Below, piece after piece: positions 33,301 through 41,339 of a stretch of DNA of 64,000 bases. The translations under genes were made by a program, and so were the position numbers. Numbering within the stretch: the first letter of the stretch is position 1; every line of letters starts with the position of its first letter. The notes under the pieces were generated by a model, which did no database searches, was not told the origin of the DNA, and saw nothing but the letters and a program-made list of their open reading frames with translations. This DNA is from Rhizobium terricola (GTDB taxonomy: Bacteria; Pseudomonadota; Alphaproteobacteria; Rhizobiales; Rhizobiaceae): positions 186,001-250,000 of the forward strand of contig NZ_JABBGK010000004.1 of NCBI RefSeq assembly GCF_012927355.1. The letters are read 5' to 3'.

Positions 33301-35870
33301 TTTCGACGAGCAACATCGCTTCGCTCAGCAATGAGCAGATCTCTGCGATGACGACCAACCAGTTCGCCGCCCTGTCGTCGGGTCAGGTCGAAGCCTTGAG
33401 CTCCACCCAGATCGGCAACCTCTCCACCTCGCAGATTGCCGCCTTGAGCTCGGCCGGCATTTCGGGCCTGTCGACGGCCAAGATCTCCGCGCTCTCTGCC
33501 GATCAGATTGCCGCCATCAGCACCAAGGCGATCACCGGACTGAGCTCCGCCCAGATCGAAGCCCTGTCGACGGGGCAGGCCGCCGCCCTGACCTCTGCCC
33601 TTGTCGGCGCGATGACCTCGGTCCAGATCGCCGCGCTGTCGACCGAGGATATCGCTACCTTCTCGACCGACGACATCGCAGCAATCAGCTCGACGGCGAT
33701 TGCCGCCCTCGCGACCGAGACGATTGCCGCCCTCAGCCCCGACCAGGTTTCCGCGCTCAAGACCACCCAGCTCGCTGCGCTGTCTTCGAGCCAGGTCGAT
33801 GCATTCGGCTCCGAACAGCTCGAGGCGTTCTCCACCCTCCAGATTGCCGCATTGAGCTCCGGCGGCATCTCCGGTCTGTCGACGGCGAGCATCGCATCGC
33901 TGACGACCGAACAGGTCGCAGCGCTGAGCGCCAAGACGATCGCCGGTCTGACCTCGGCACAGGTCGAGGCCCTGACGACCGCGCAGGTCGAGTCGCTGAC
34001 CTCGGTGCAGATCGCGGCCATGAGCTCGGCGCAGATCTCCGCGCTGAGCACCGCCGATCTCGCGACCTTCACGACCGAGGAGATTGCCGCCGTCGGTTCC
34101 GCGGCTATTACCGGCCTGTCGACCGAAACCCTCGCATCGCTGAACACCGACCAGATCGCGGCACTGTCGACAACCCAGGTCGCCGCCCTTACCGCGAGCC
34201 AGGTCGGCGCACTCGGTTCAGGACAGGTCGCCGCCCTGACGACGGCCCAGATCGCCGCGCTGACCGCGACCCAGATCAAGACCGTATCCACCGCGAATAT
34301 TGCGGCACTCTCCACGGACCAGGTCGCAGCCCTGAGTGCCAAGGCGATTGCCGGCCTCACGGCAGGGCAGATCGAGGCACTCAGCACCGATCAGATCGAC
34401 ACCCTGTCCTCCACCCAGATCGCCGCGCTGACATCGACGCAGATCGCGGCCCTCAGCGCCGACGATCTTGAGACCTTCTCGTCTTCCGACATTGCGGCCA
34501 TCGGCTCTGCGGCCCTTGCCGGATTGTCGACCGGCAACATCGCCGCCCTCAGCCAGGAACAGGTCGCGGCGCTCACCACGGCACAGATCGCGTCGCTGAC
34601 CTCCGGACAGGCCGCCGCCCTGACATCGACGCAGGTCTCCGGCCTGACGGCGGCCCAGGTCGGCGCTCTGAGCTCCACTGCCGTCGCCGGACTGACGACT
34701 GCAAGCGTCGCCATTCTTTCCTCGGAACAAATGGCGGCCCTGAGCTCGAAGGCGATCCCGGGCCTGAATGCCGCCCAGATTACCGCGCTTTCGAGCATGC
34801 AGATCGAGGTGCTCTCCTCGGCTCAGATCGCCGCCCTCAGTTCCGACCAGATCGCGGCCCTTTCCGTCGCCGATCTGTCGACCTTCACCACCAGTGAAAT
34901 CGCCGCGATCAGTTCGTCCGCCATCCCGGGCCTTTCGGCCGCGAACATCTCTGCGCTCACTGTCGAGCGTGTTGCGGTACTGACCAGCGGCCAGATCGCC
35001 GCACTGTCTGCCGCCCAGGTCGAAGCCCTGAGCTCGATGCAGGTCGGCAGCCTGACGACGGCGCAGATCGGCGCACTGAGCTCTGCCGGTATCTCCGGTC
35101 TGTCGACCGGCACGATCGCCGCGCTCTCGTCGGAACAGATTGCAGCGCTGAGCACCAAGGCCCTGCCGGGCCTGACATCCGGCCAGATCGGCGCGCTGTC
35201 GACTGCTCAGTTCGACACGCTGTCCTCGGCGCAGCTCGGAGCCCTTGGCTCAACCCAGGTTGCCGCCTTGTCGACGGGCCACCTCGCGACGCTCTCGACC
35301 GATGATCTCAATGCAATCAGTGCATCGGCGATCGCAGGTCTGTCGACGGCCAACATTGCCGCTCTGAGCACGGAAAAGGTCGCAGCCCTCTCGACCGCGC
35401 AGATGGCGGCCCTGAGCTTCAGCCAGATCCGCAGCCTGACCTCCACCCAGATCGCCGCGCTGACCACCGGGCAGATCGGCGCGCTGAATGCGGTCCAGGT
35501 GGCTGCGCTCGGCGCCGGCAACATCGCGGCACTGACCACGACTCAGGTGGTCGCCTTGAGTTCCAAGGCGCTCGCCGGCTTGACGACGGCGCAGGTCGCG
35601 GCCCTCTCGACCGTACAGGTCGAGGCTCTGACGGCATCCCAGGTCAGCGGTTTGAGTTCCATCCAGATCGCTGCCTTCGGCACCGAGGATTTTGCCACCT
35701 TCTCGACCGCCGACATCGCCTCGATCAGCACATCGGCACTTGCCGGCCTGTCAACCGAGGATATCCACAACCTGTCGAGCGAGCAGTTGCAGGCGATCAC
35801 CACCGACCAGATGGCCGCCCTCAACGCCGAGCAGATCGCAGCAATCGTCGAAGCCTACCAGTCCGTCTGA
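30399..35870 (+). CDS. Giant octapeptide-repeat protein (1823 residues), function unknown
   Basis: The whole protein except the last seven residues (VEAYQSV) divides into 227 consecutive octads of the form [ST][ST]x[QDE][IVL]x[AG][LFI], for example TSAQIAAL or STTQIKAL. Position 1 is Ser/Thr, position 4 mostly Gln, position 5 branched, positions 7-8 Ala-Leu. There is no signal peptide, membrane segment, Cys, or separate globular or secretion domain, and the start codon itself begins octad 1. Composition is dominated by Ala, Ser, Thr, Leu, Ile and Gln; Lys and acidic residues sit at fixed places of a larger period. Each octad could be a short helix capped by Ser/Thr-x-x-Gln, or half a coil of a beta-solenoid. 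ATG 30399 is 8 nt after AAAGGG; a strong terminator follows, so it is transcribed alone or from the uronate operon. Adhesin, surface layer or ruler protein are guesses only. Confidence 0.93.
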   Translation: MTTTIPTLSVSQIRSLSTSQVAAWTTEDAAALSTTQIKALSSAQIAALETEDLAVFSTTQVSAISASVIVGLTLDQLAILTTDKIENLNTAQVAALSTKQVNAFDSSQVEALTSTQVAALTSAQLATLTTDEIATFSTADIAAITAKALPGLSTTNIATLSSDQIAALKTTQIAALTTAQIAALTSDQVTALSTLQFAALTSAQVRALSTDNIAALSTAQMAALSTKAVPGLTATQIDALSSGQVDILSSLQIAALTSTQIAALTTEDVATFSTAEIAAISSAAITGLSSETIAVLGTGQLAALKTNQIVALKTSQVAVLTSDQIAALTTAQLGALTSLQVKALSSTSVPALSSTQIAALSTKAVSGLTSAQIRALTSDQIDVLSTAQIAALSSIQIAALTSEDLATFSSADIAAISSSAVMGLTTSNVAGLTSEQIGALKTTQVAALTTAQIAALTSTQIVLLSSTQIGALTSLQIKALSSTSIPALTTDQIAALGTKAIPGLTSTQIDALTSAQIDVLTSAQIAALTSTQVAALSSEDIATFSTAEIAAISASAIGGLSTANIAGLTTEQAAALKTAQVAVLKTTQIAALTTDQLAALTTLQVAALNSAQIRAISSDSIPALSTGQIAALSSRAVPGLTSAQIDAFSTSQSEALTSVLVGAMSSAQIAALTDQDIATFSTADIAAIAAKSVVGLTTLNIAALSPDQIAALKTTQIAALTTVQVAALTPSQISNLSTSQIASLTQAQVAALTDDNIAALSTAQVAALSTKGVTGFTSAQIDALSVIQVEALTSAQIAYLTSAQIAALSTADLASFTTTEIASISTLGIGGLSSDNLAALSSNHTAALKTSQIAALKTGQIAALTSSQIAALTATQFGALTSTQIKALSTSSIAALSTDKVAALSTTAVAGLTAAQVEALSPEQVDVLSSAQIAALGSVQSAALTAEDLATFSADEIAALSSAAVSALSTSNIASLSNEQISAMTTNQFAALSSGQVEALSSTQIGNLSTSQIAALSSAGISGLSTAKISALSADQIAAISTKAITGLSSAQIEALSTGQAAALTSALVGAMTSVQIAALSTEDIATFSTDDIAAISSTAIAALATETIAALSPDQVSALKTTQLAALSSSQVDAFGSEQLEAFSTLQIAALSSGGISGLSTASIASLTTEQVAALSAKTIAGLTSAQVEALTTAQVESLTSVQIAAMSSAQISALSTADLATFTTEEIAAVGSAAITGLSTETLASLNTDQIAALSTTQVAALTASQVGALGSGQVAALTTAQIAALTATQIKTVSTANIAALSTDQVAALSAKAIAGLTAGQIEALSTDQIDTLSSTQIAALTSTQIAALSADDLETFSSSDIAAIGSAALAGLSTGNIAALSQEQVAALTTAQIASLTSGQAAALTSTQVSGLTAAQVGALSSTAVAGLTTASVAILSSEQMAALSSKAIPGLNAAQITALSSMQIEVLSSAQIAALSSDQIAALSVADLSTFTTSEIAAISSSAIPGLSAANISALTVERVAVLTSGQIAALSAAQVEALSSMQVGSLTTAQIGALSSAGISGLSTGTIAALSSEQIAALSTKALPGLTSGQIGALSTAQFDTLSSAQLGALGSTQVAALSTGHLATLSTDDLNAISASAIAGLSTANIAALSTEKVAALSTAQMAALSFSQIRSLTSTQIAALTTGQIGALNAVQVAALGAGNIAALTTTQVVALSSKALAGLTTAQVAALSTVQVEALTASQVSGLSSIQIAAFGTEDFATFSTADIASISTSALAGLSTEDIHNLSSEQLQAITTDQMAALNAEQIAAIVEAYQSV
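30783..35678 (+). repeat. Twelve tandem 408-bp super-repeats (17 octads each)
   Basis: Aligned on the octad [ED][DE][LI]ATF, the protein shows a second period of exactly 17 octads (136 residues). Typical slots: 1 EDLATF, 2 STADIAAI, 3 SSAAITGL, 4 STxNIAAL, 5 SxDQIAAL, 6 KTTQIAAL, 10 TSLQIKAL, 13 STKAIPGL, 14 TSAQIDAL, 15 SSAQIDVL, 16-17 SSAQIAAL TSTQIAAL. Twelve complete copies run from residue 129 to 1760. Before them stand 16 octads, the last ten of which look like a shortened unit, and after them seven octads and the tail. Copies are well diverged in sequence yet none has lost or gained a codon. Confidence 0.95.
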
Positions 35871-35909
35871 CAAGCGCCGCGGCGACGTCAGGAATGACAA
35901 CGACCACAG

Positions 35910-35936
35910 CAACGGCCCCACCCTGTGGGGCCGTTG
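35910..35936 (+). terminator. Strong terminator after the repeat gene
   Basis: CAACGGCCCCAC-CCT-GTGGGGCCGTTG is a perfect 12-bp stem with a 3-nt loop, 40 bp after the stop, followed by TTCC. It isolates the repeat gene from the LacI gene. Confidence 0.8.
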
Positions 35937-36055
35937 TTCCGTGGCTCTTGCCCAGACACAGCGTTTCTGCCTTCAAACCAGTGTCACGACCGCCAGCTAC
36001 CTGATCGCGATCACCCGGGTTCGACCCGTGCTTCACGATCGGGGACATCGCGACA

Positions 36056-37051
36056 ATGCCGACGCTGGAAGAAATTGCTCTGAGGGCCGGTTGCTCCATG
36101 GCAACCGTCAGCCGCGTCCTCAATCGCGGCGGACCGGCCAGCGAGGGCATGGTCCGCCGGGTGCGCAAGGCCGCCTCGGACCTCGGCTACCATCGCGCCG
36201 ACCGTCCGAACCCGGGGACACGCCGCCGCCCCGTCGTCGGGGTCCTCATTCCGAGCATCACCAATCCCGTGTTCGCCGCCTCCCTCTCCGGCATTCAGAA
36301 CCGGATGCGGGTTGCCGGCCATGGCGTGCTGATCGCCCAATCCGACTATGATCCGGCCCGCGAGATCGACGCGGTCGAGTACCTGCTGGCGGAAAAGCCG
36401 ACGGGGTTGATCCTGACGGTCTGCGACCCGGTTCGGAGCCAACACGCCCTGCCGGTCCAGCTGCCGCCGACCGTCCTGCTCAACAATCTGCCCAATGCCC
36501 GCTTTCCCGCGGCCGTGACCGTGGACAACCGCTTCGCCGGCCGCGAGATTGCCGAACATCTGATCGAGCACGGGCATCGCGACATTCTCTTCGTCTCTGG
36601 CCATTTCGAGGCTTCCGACCGCGCACGCCTGCGGTACGACGGTTATTGCGAAGCCATGCTTGCTGCCGGATTGCCGGTGCTCGACGCGCTGCAGATCCCC
36701 TTCGTCACCGGCTATGACGGCCTCGATCTCGGCCTTGCCATGCATCGCCCGCGGCCGACCGCGATCATCGCCTCGAACGACCTCCTGGCCCTCGGCGTAA
36801 TCGGCGCGCTGCGCCGGGAAGGGCTCTCGGTGCCGGACCACGTTTCGGTTACAGGCTTCGACGGCATCCCGATCGGCCGGCTGATGCATCCACAGCTGAC
36901 GACGATCGAAATGGCCGATGCCAGCATGGGCGCGACGGCCGCCTCTCTTCTGCTCGACATGGCCGAGAATTCCGCCGCTCCCCGTCACCTCCGGCTCGCC
37001 CACAAGCTGAACCCCGGCGGGACGGTCCGCCGGATTTCCACGGCAAACTGA
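36056..37051 (+). CDS. LacI-family transcriptional regulator
   Basis: A 331-residue repressor. The N-terminal HTH reads TLEEIALRAGCSMATVSRVLN, and the hinge region includes VRRVRKAASDLGYHRA. A periplasmic-binding-protein-like sensor domain begins PVVGVLIPSITNPVFAASL and contains AIIASNDLLALGVIGAL. It converges with the CUT1 importer operon at a shared terminator and probably controls that operon; the operator is not evident. Confidence 0.9.
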   Translation: MPTLEEIALRAGCSMATVSRVLNRGGPASEGMVRRVRKAASDLGYHRADRPNPGTRRRPVVGVLIPSITNPVFAASLSGIQNRMRVAGHGVLIAQSDYDPAREIDAVEYLLAEKPTGLILTVCDPVRSQHALPVQLPPTVLLNNLPNARFPAAVTVDNRFAGREIAEHLIEHGHRDILFVSGHFEASDRARLRYDGYCEAMLAAGLPVLDALQIPFVTGYDGLDLGLAMHRPRPTAIIASNDLLALGVIGALRREGLSVPDHVSVTGFDGIPIGRLMHPQLTTIEMADASMGATAASLLLDMAENSAAPRHLRLAHKLNPGGTVRRISTAN

Positions 37052-37060
37052 TAAAATAGA

Positions 37061-37085
37061 ATGCGCCGCCTTGTGAGCGGCGCAT
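37061..37085. terminator. Bidirectional terminator
   Basis: ATGCGCCGC-CTTGTGA-GCGGCGCAT is a perfect 9-bp stem with a 7-nt loop between the convergent lacI and binding-protein genes. AT-rich DNA (TAAAATAGA) lies on the lacI side, giving a T-run for the minus-strand transcript. Confidence 0.75.
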
Positions 37086-37113
37086 CCGTTTCAGGAGAGC
37101 GAAGTCTCTCGTG

Positions 37114-38379
37114 TCAGCTGCGAGGCAGCAGGGCCTCGACTTCGGCAGCGGCATCGTCGAGCGCTTCCTTCGGCTCGGCCGACTGCTCGACCACGCGCGA
37201 CAGGTTCTCGACGATCGTCTGGGTGACCTTCACGCCGTTCGAGCCGGGGAAGGCATACCAGGGCTGCATCAGCGGCATCTGTTCGAGGCCGGCGCGGAAC
37301 AGCGGGTTTTCCTTGTAGAAGTTGCCGAGATAGTCCGGCGACTTGGCGGCGAGTTCGTTGTTCGGCACGTAGCCGGTGCCGGGAACGACGACCGAGGCGC
37401 CGAACGGGCCGGATGCGAACTTGATGAACTTCCAGGCAGCGTCCTGCTTTTCGGCATCACGGGTCAGCATGACGGCCGCGTTGCCGCCGGTCGGAAGCTT
37501 GCCGTTGGCCGGGTCGATCAGCGGGATATGACCGGTGCGCAGCTCGAACTTGTCGCCGACATTCTTGATGGTGTTGCGAAGCGCACCGGTCGTCATGAAG
37601 GCAAAGCCGACCTTGCCGGCAACGAAGGCCTGTTCGCCGGCCTGCTTGGTGAACACCGGAAGGCCGCCTTCCTTGACCAGGCGGTCGACCAGTTCGAAGG
37701 CCTTCTGACCTTCCGGACCGTTGAACGCCACGCCGCTTTCGTCATCCTTCAGCATCTGGCCACCGGCGCCGAACAGCAGCGCGGAGAACATCCAGTCGTC
37801 GCCCTGCCAGCGGAAGTCGATGCCTTCATTGCCGTCACCGAGCGCCTTGATCTTGGACGACAGCGCGATCACTTCGTCCCAGGTCTTCGGCGGCTGATCC
37901 GGGTTGCCGCCGACTTTGCGGACGAGATCGGCGTTGTAGTACATGATCGGGTTGGAGGTGGCGAAGGCGAGGCCGACCTGCTTGCCCTTGACCTGGGCGA
38001 GCTTTAGGATGTTGTCGGAAAAGCCCTGCTCGGCCATGTTGCCGTCCTTGGCCATGAAGGGAGCGAGGTCGACCGGGATGTCGCGCTCGTTGACCATGCG
38101 CAGGCGGTTGAGGCCGATGAAGGTGACATCCGGCATTTCGGCCGTGCCGGCCTGGCGCATGATGGTCTGGATGCCTTCTTCATAGGTCGCCGAAGGATTG
38201 GCGAAGGTGATCTTGATGTCCGGGTTTTCTTCCATGAACTTCTTCGAGATCGTGTCCATCACGTCCTTGAAGAAGCCGGGCATCGGATAGTGCACATTGA
38301 GCGTGGTCTCGGCATGGGCAGGCATGCTGACGGCGAGCGTCACAGCTGCCGCAGCCAGCGCCTTCTTGAGATAGGTCAT
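37114..38379 (-). CDS. CUT1-family ABC transporter substrate-binding protein
   Basis: A 421-residue family 1 binding protein. MTYLKKALAAAAVTLAVSMPAHA is a Sec signal peptide, with cleavage likely at AHA-E. The mature start TTLNVHYPMPGFFKDVMDTI, the FMEENPDIKITFANPSATYEEG segment and FKFASGPFGASVV-like C-terminal parts resemble binding proteins for glycerol-3-phosphate or oligosaccharides. The frame is open far upstream, but only ATG 38379 gives a signal peptide. It is the last gene of the operon, an unusual place for a binding protein. Confidence 0.9.
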   Translation of the reverse strand: MTYLKKALAAAAVTLAVSMPAHAETTLNVHYPMPGFFKDVMDTISKKFMEENPDIKITFANPSATYEEGIQTIMRQAGTAEMPDVTFIGLNRLRMVNERDIPVDLAPFMAKDGNMAEQGFSDNILKLAQVKGKQVGLAFATSNPIMYYNADLVRKVGGNPDQPPKTWDEVIALSSKIKALGDGNEGIDFRWQGDDWMFSALLFGAGGQMLKDDESGVAFNGPEGQKAFELVDRLVKEGGLPVFTKQAGEQAFVAGKVGFAFMTTGALRNTIKNVGDKFELRTGHIPLIDPANGKLPTGGNAAVMLTRDAEKQDAAWKFIKFASGPFGASVVVPGTGYVPNNELAAKSPDYLGNFYKENPLFRAGLEQMPLMQPWYAFPGSNGVKVTQTIVENLSRVVEQSAEPKEALDDAAAEVEALLPRS

Positions 38380-38405
38380 CGCAGGTCTCCTTGGGTTGCG
38401 ACCGA

Positions 38406-39245
38406 TCAGCCTTTCAGACCGGTCATGGTGATGCCCTCGACGAAACGCTTCTGCGCGAGCAGGAAGGCGAGCACGAGGGGAAGGGTGATGATGAGGGTGG
38501 CCGCCATCAGCGCGCCGTAGTCGTCGCCTGCTTCCGCCGCGCGGAAGTAGAGAAGGCCGAGCGGCGGCGTTGCATAGGCCTGGTTGGTGACGACGATCAG
38601 CGGCCAGAACAGGTCGTTCCAGTGCGCCACGACCGAAAAGATCGAAAAGGCGGTGATCGCCGGCCAGGCATTCGGCACGATGACACGCGCGACGATGCCG
38701 ACCTCGGACATGCCGTCGAGCCGCGCCGCATGGATCAGGTCGTCGGGAATGCCCCGAAAGAACTGCAGGAACAGGAAGATCGCGAAGACCGAGATCGAGA
38801 ACGGCGCGACCAGCGCGAAATAGCTGTTGAGCACAGCCAAGCGATCGAAGGCGACATAGAGCGGCAAGGCCGTGGCATGGATCGGCACCAGCAGACCGAG
38901 CATGACCAGCGCCATCATCACCCGCGCCGCCCGGAAGGACAGCTTGGCCATGGCATAGGCGCACGGAATGGCGACGATCACCTGAACGACCAGGATGAGG
39001 CCGGAAACGATAACACCGTTGACGAGCAGCCCGCCCATGGAAACCCGGCCGAACGCCTTGGCGAAATTCTCCGCATAGGACCAGGTCTGCGGGATCAGCG
39101 ACAGGGACGAGGAGAAGATCTCGCTCTGGGCCTTGCCGGCGGTCGAAATCATGAAGATGTAGGGCGCGAGAAAGATAATGGCCCCGAGGGTCAGCAGGCC
39201 CAGACGCAGCGCCCGCGCCGGTGTGAAGCGGTCGGTCGTGGTCAT
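38406..39245 (-). CDS. CUT1 ABC transporter permease (MalG/UgpE-like)
   Basis: A 279-residue permease with six hydrophobic segments. The coupling EAA loop reads LIHAARLDGMSEVGIVARVIVPNAWP, and the C-terminus (FLLAQKRFVEGITMTGLKG) is the typical MalG-type end. ATG 39245 overlaps the other permease's stop as ATGA. Confidence 0.92.
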   Translation of the reverse strand: MTTTDRFTPARALRLGLLTLGAIIFLAPYIFMISTAGKAQSEIFSSSLSLIPQTWSYAENFAKAFGRVSMGGLLVNGVIVSGLILVVQVIVAIPCAYAMAKLSFRAARVMMALVMLGLLVPIHATALPLYVAFDRLAVLNSYFALVAPFSISVFAIFLFLQFFRGIPDDLIHAARLDGMSEVGIVARVIVPNAWPAITAFSIFSVVAHWNDLFWPLIVVTNQAYATPPLGLLYFRAAEAGDDYGALMAATLIITLPLVLAFLLAQKRFVEGITMTGLKG

Positions 39246-40177
39246 GCGTAGTGCACCTTCCGGTCCATGACGCGGTATTGGAGGAACATCAGGGAGACGA
39301 GGATCGCCAGGAAGATGACGGTCATGGCCGAGGCGTAGCCGACCTTCAGATAGACAAATCCCTCCTGGTAGATGGTGAAGAGCAGGACCTCGGAGGCCTT
39401 GTTGGGGCCGCCTTCGGTCAGCGTTTTCACGGTCTCGAACACCTTGACCGAATTGATGATGCTGATCGTCGTGACGAACAGTGTGGTCGGCCCGAGCATA
39501 GGCCAAGTGACGAGGCGGAAGCGGGAGAGCGCCGAGCGCGCGCCGTCGACTTCCGCCGCCTGGTAGAGCTCGCGCGGAATGGCGGAGAGGCCGGCGAGGA
39601 ACAGCACCATGTTGAAGCCGGTCGCCTGCCAGATGCCGATGATCGACAGGCTGGTCATCACCGTGCTGGAGGCGCCGAGCCAGTTGGGGCCCTCGACGCC
39701 GATCATCGCCGAAGCCGCGTTGATCGGCCCGATGGTCGGGTGAAAGAGATATTGCCAAACAGTGGCCATGGCGACGAGCAAAGAGGCGACCGGCAGGAAA
39801 TAGACGGTCCGGAACAGGCTCTTGCCCCATCCCTCCGCCTCGATCAGCAGCGCGATGCCGAGACCGAGGGCCATCGAGACCGGCGCGACGATCGCCGCAT
39901 AGACCGTGGTGTTCCACAGCGATCTCTTGAAGGTGCGATCGTTCAGCAGTTCGGCATAGTTCTCGAAGCCGACGAAATTGAAACTGCCGTAGCCCAGCTC
40001 GAAATCGGTAAAGCCAAGGAAGAGCACCGCGATCGTCGGCAGGATGATGAAGAGCAGAAGCAGCACCAGCGCCGGAGCCGAAAGCATCATCGCCAGCCTA
40101 GCCTCGCGGCGGCCTGCGACTTCGGCCGCCGAAGGTGCGGGCCGGGCAGTAGCCGGGAAAGACACGACGCTAGCCAT
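39242..40177 (-). CDS. CUT1 ABC transporter permease (MalF/UgpA-like)
   Basis: A 311-residue permease, start ATG 40177 (MASVVSFPATARP), which overlaps the ATPase gene by 8 nt. It has six hydrophobic segments from about residue 33, the early LFLGFTDFELGYGSFNFVGFENY stretch and the EAA loop LYQAAEVDGARSALSRFRLVTWPML. It forms the channel together with the permease at 38406. Confidence 0.92.
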   Translation of the reverse strand: MASVVSFPATARPAPSAAEVAGRREARLAMMLSAPALVLLLLFIILPTIAVLFLGFTDFELGYGSFNFVGFENYAELLNDRTFKRSLWNTTVYAAIVAPVSMALGLGIALLIEAEGWGKSLFRTVYFLPVASLLVAMATVWQYLFHPTIGPINAASAMIGVEGPNWLGASSTVMTSLSIIGIWQATGFNMVLFLAGLSAIPRELYQAAEVDGARSALSRFRLVTWPMLGPTTLFVTTISIINSVKVFETVKTLTEGGPNKASEVLLFTIYQEGFVYLKVGYASAMTVIFLAILVSLMFLQYRVMDRKVHYA

Positions 40178-41339
40178 GCAGGACTTCCTCCTGCCCGGCA
40201 GAGACCGTGGCAACGCTGGCGGCAAGTCGCTCGCCGTGTTCGTCGAACAGCAGGATCGTCCTCGGGTCGAGTTTCAGCTCGACGCGCTGCCCAGCCTCGA
40301 GCCCGATCGCCGCGGACGGCGCGAGCTTGGCGACGACCACGCCGTCCATCGCCGCGAGCTTGGTGAACACCACCACTTCCGAGCCGAGGAATTCGAGCCG
40401 CTCGATACGAGCCGGCATGCCGCCCTCGCCGGCACCGGCAAGCCGAACGAATTCCGGACGGAAGGCGACCGTCACCGCGGTTGCGGATTTCAGATGGCTG
40501 CGCGGTGCGAGGCGAACGTCGCCCGCCTGCACGAGCCCGCGATTGTCGACCACCGTCTGCAGCACGTTGATCCGCGGTTGCCCGAGGAACTTGGCGACCT
40601 CCAGATGGGCCGGATCGTCGTAGATCCTGCGCGGGCTGTCGAGCTGCAGGAGCCGGCCGCCGATCATCACCGCGACGCGGTCGGCCATCGATAGCGCTTC
40701 CGACTGGTCATGCGTGACATAGAGTGTCGGAACGCCGGCCTTGCGATGCAGTTCGACGATTTCGCCCCGCGCATGGACGCGAAGGTTGGCGTCGAGGTTG
40801 GAAAGCGGCTCGTCCATCAGGAAGACGTTGGGGTGGCGCACCATGGCACGGGCGAGCGCCACACGCTGGCGCTGGCCGCCCGACATCTGCCCGGGCTTGC
40901 GGTCGAGCAGATGGTCGATCTTCAGCGATGCCGCCATTTCCTGGACCTGCCGCTGGATGTCGGCGCGAACCCGGCGTTGCTCCGCCAGCATCGCCCCGAT
41001 CAGAGGCAGGCGCCCGGCCGTCGACAGGCGCCGCATGGCAAGCGGTACCGCGATGTTCTGCCCCGCCGTCAGATGCGGATAGAGCGCGTAGGACTGGAAC
41101 ACCATGGCGATGTTGCGATCACCGGCCGCCTTGCCGGAAACCTCTTCGCCACCGATGACGATCTCGCCGCGGTCGGCATGGTCGAGGCCGGCGACGATAC
41201 GCAGAAGCGTGCTCTTGCCGCAGCCGGAGGGACCGACCAGCGCGATGAACTCGCCCGGCTCTGCCTCAAGGCTCACGCCCTTCAGGATGCTGTTGCCTGC
41301 ATAGGACTTGTTGATGTCGCGAAGGCTGAAGACGCTCAT
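40170..41339 (-). CDS. CUT1 ABC transporter ATP-binding protein (UgpC/MalK-like)
   Basis: A 389-residue ATPase: Walker A GPSGCGKST, signature MSGGQRQRVALARAM, Walker B FLMDEPLSNLDA, switch His in YVTHDQSEAL. The C-terminal third (about 240-389) is the OB-fold (TOBE) regulatory domain of UgpC/MalK proteins. It has an extra stretch after Walker A (LPLIGAMLAEQRRVRADIQRQ), longer than in MalK. It overlaps the phosphoesterase gene by 4 nt. Confidence 0.92.
   Translation of the reverse strand: MSVFSLRDINKSYAGNSILKGVSLEAEPGEFIALVGPSGCGKSTLLRIVAGLDHADRGEIVIGGEEVSGKAAGDRNIAMVFQSYALYPHLTAGQNIAVPLAMRRLSTAGRLPLIGAMLAEQRRVRADIQRQVQEMAASLKIDHLLDRKPGQMSGGQRQRVALARAMVRHPNVFLMDEPLSNLDANLRVHARGEIVELHRKAGVPTLYVTHDQSEALSMADRVAVMIGGRLLQLDSPRRIYDDPAHLEVAKFLGQPRINVLQTVVDNRGLVQAGDVRLAPRSHLKSATAVTVAFRPEFVRLAGAGEGGMPARIERLEFLGSEVVVFTKLAAMDGVVVAKLAPSAAIGLEAGQRVELKLDPRTILLFDEHGERLAASVATVSAGQEEVLHG

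Noticed and set aside
30519-34798. Several long open frames on the minus strand within the repeat gene
   Set aside because: They are mirror images of the 24-bp period of the plus-strand gene, lack ribosome sites and code for low-complexity strings; the plus frame alone keeps the octad pattern and spans the entire region.
30783-35678. CRISPR array or satellite repeat
   Set aside because: The units are diverged, in frame and protein coding over 5.4 kb; there are no constant repeats with unique spacers.
30399-35870. TAL-effector-like or ice-nucleation protein
   Set aside because: LTxxQIxAL recalls the first helix of TAL repeats, but the period is 8, not 33-35, with no second helix or variable pair. 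Ice-nucleation 16-mers contain AGYGST-type motifs that are absent here.
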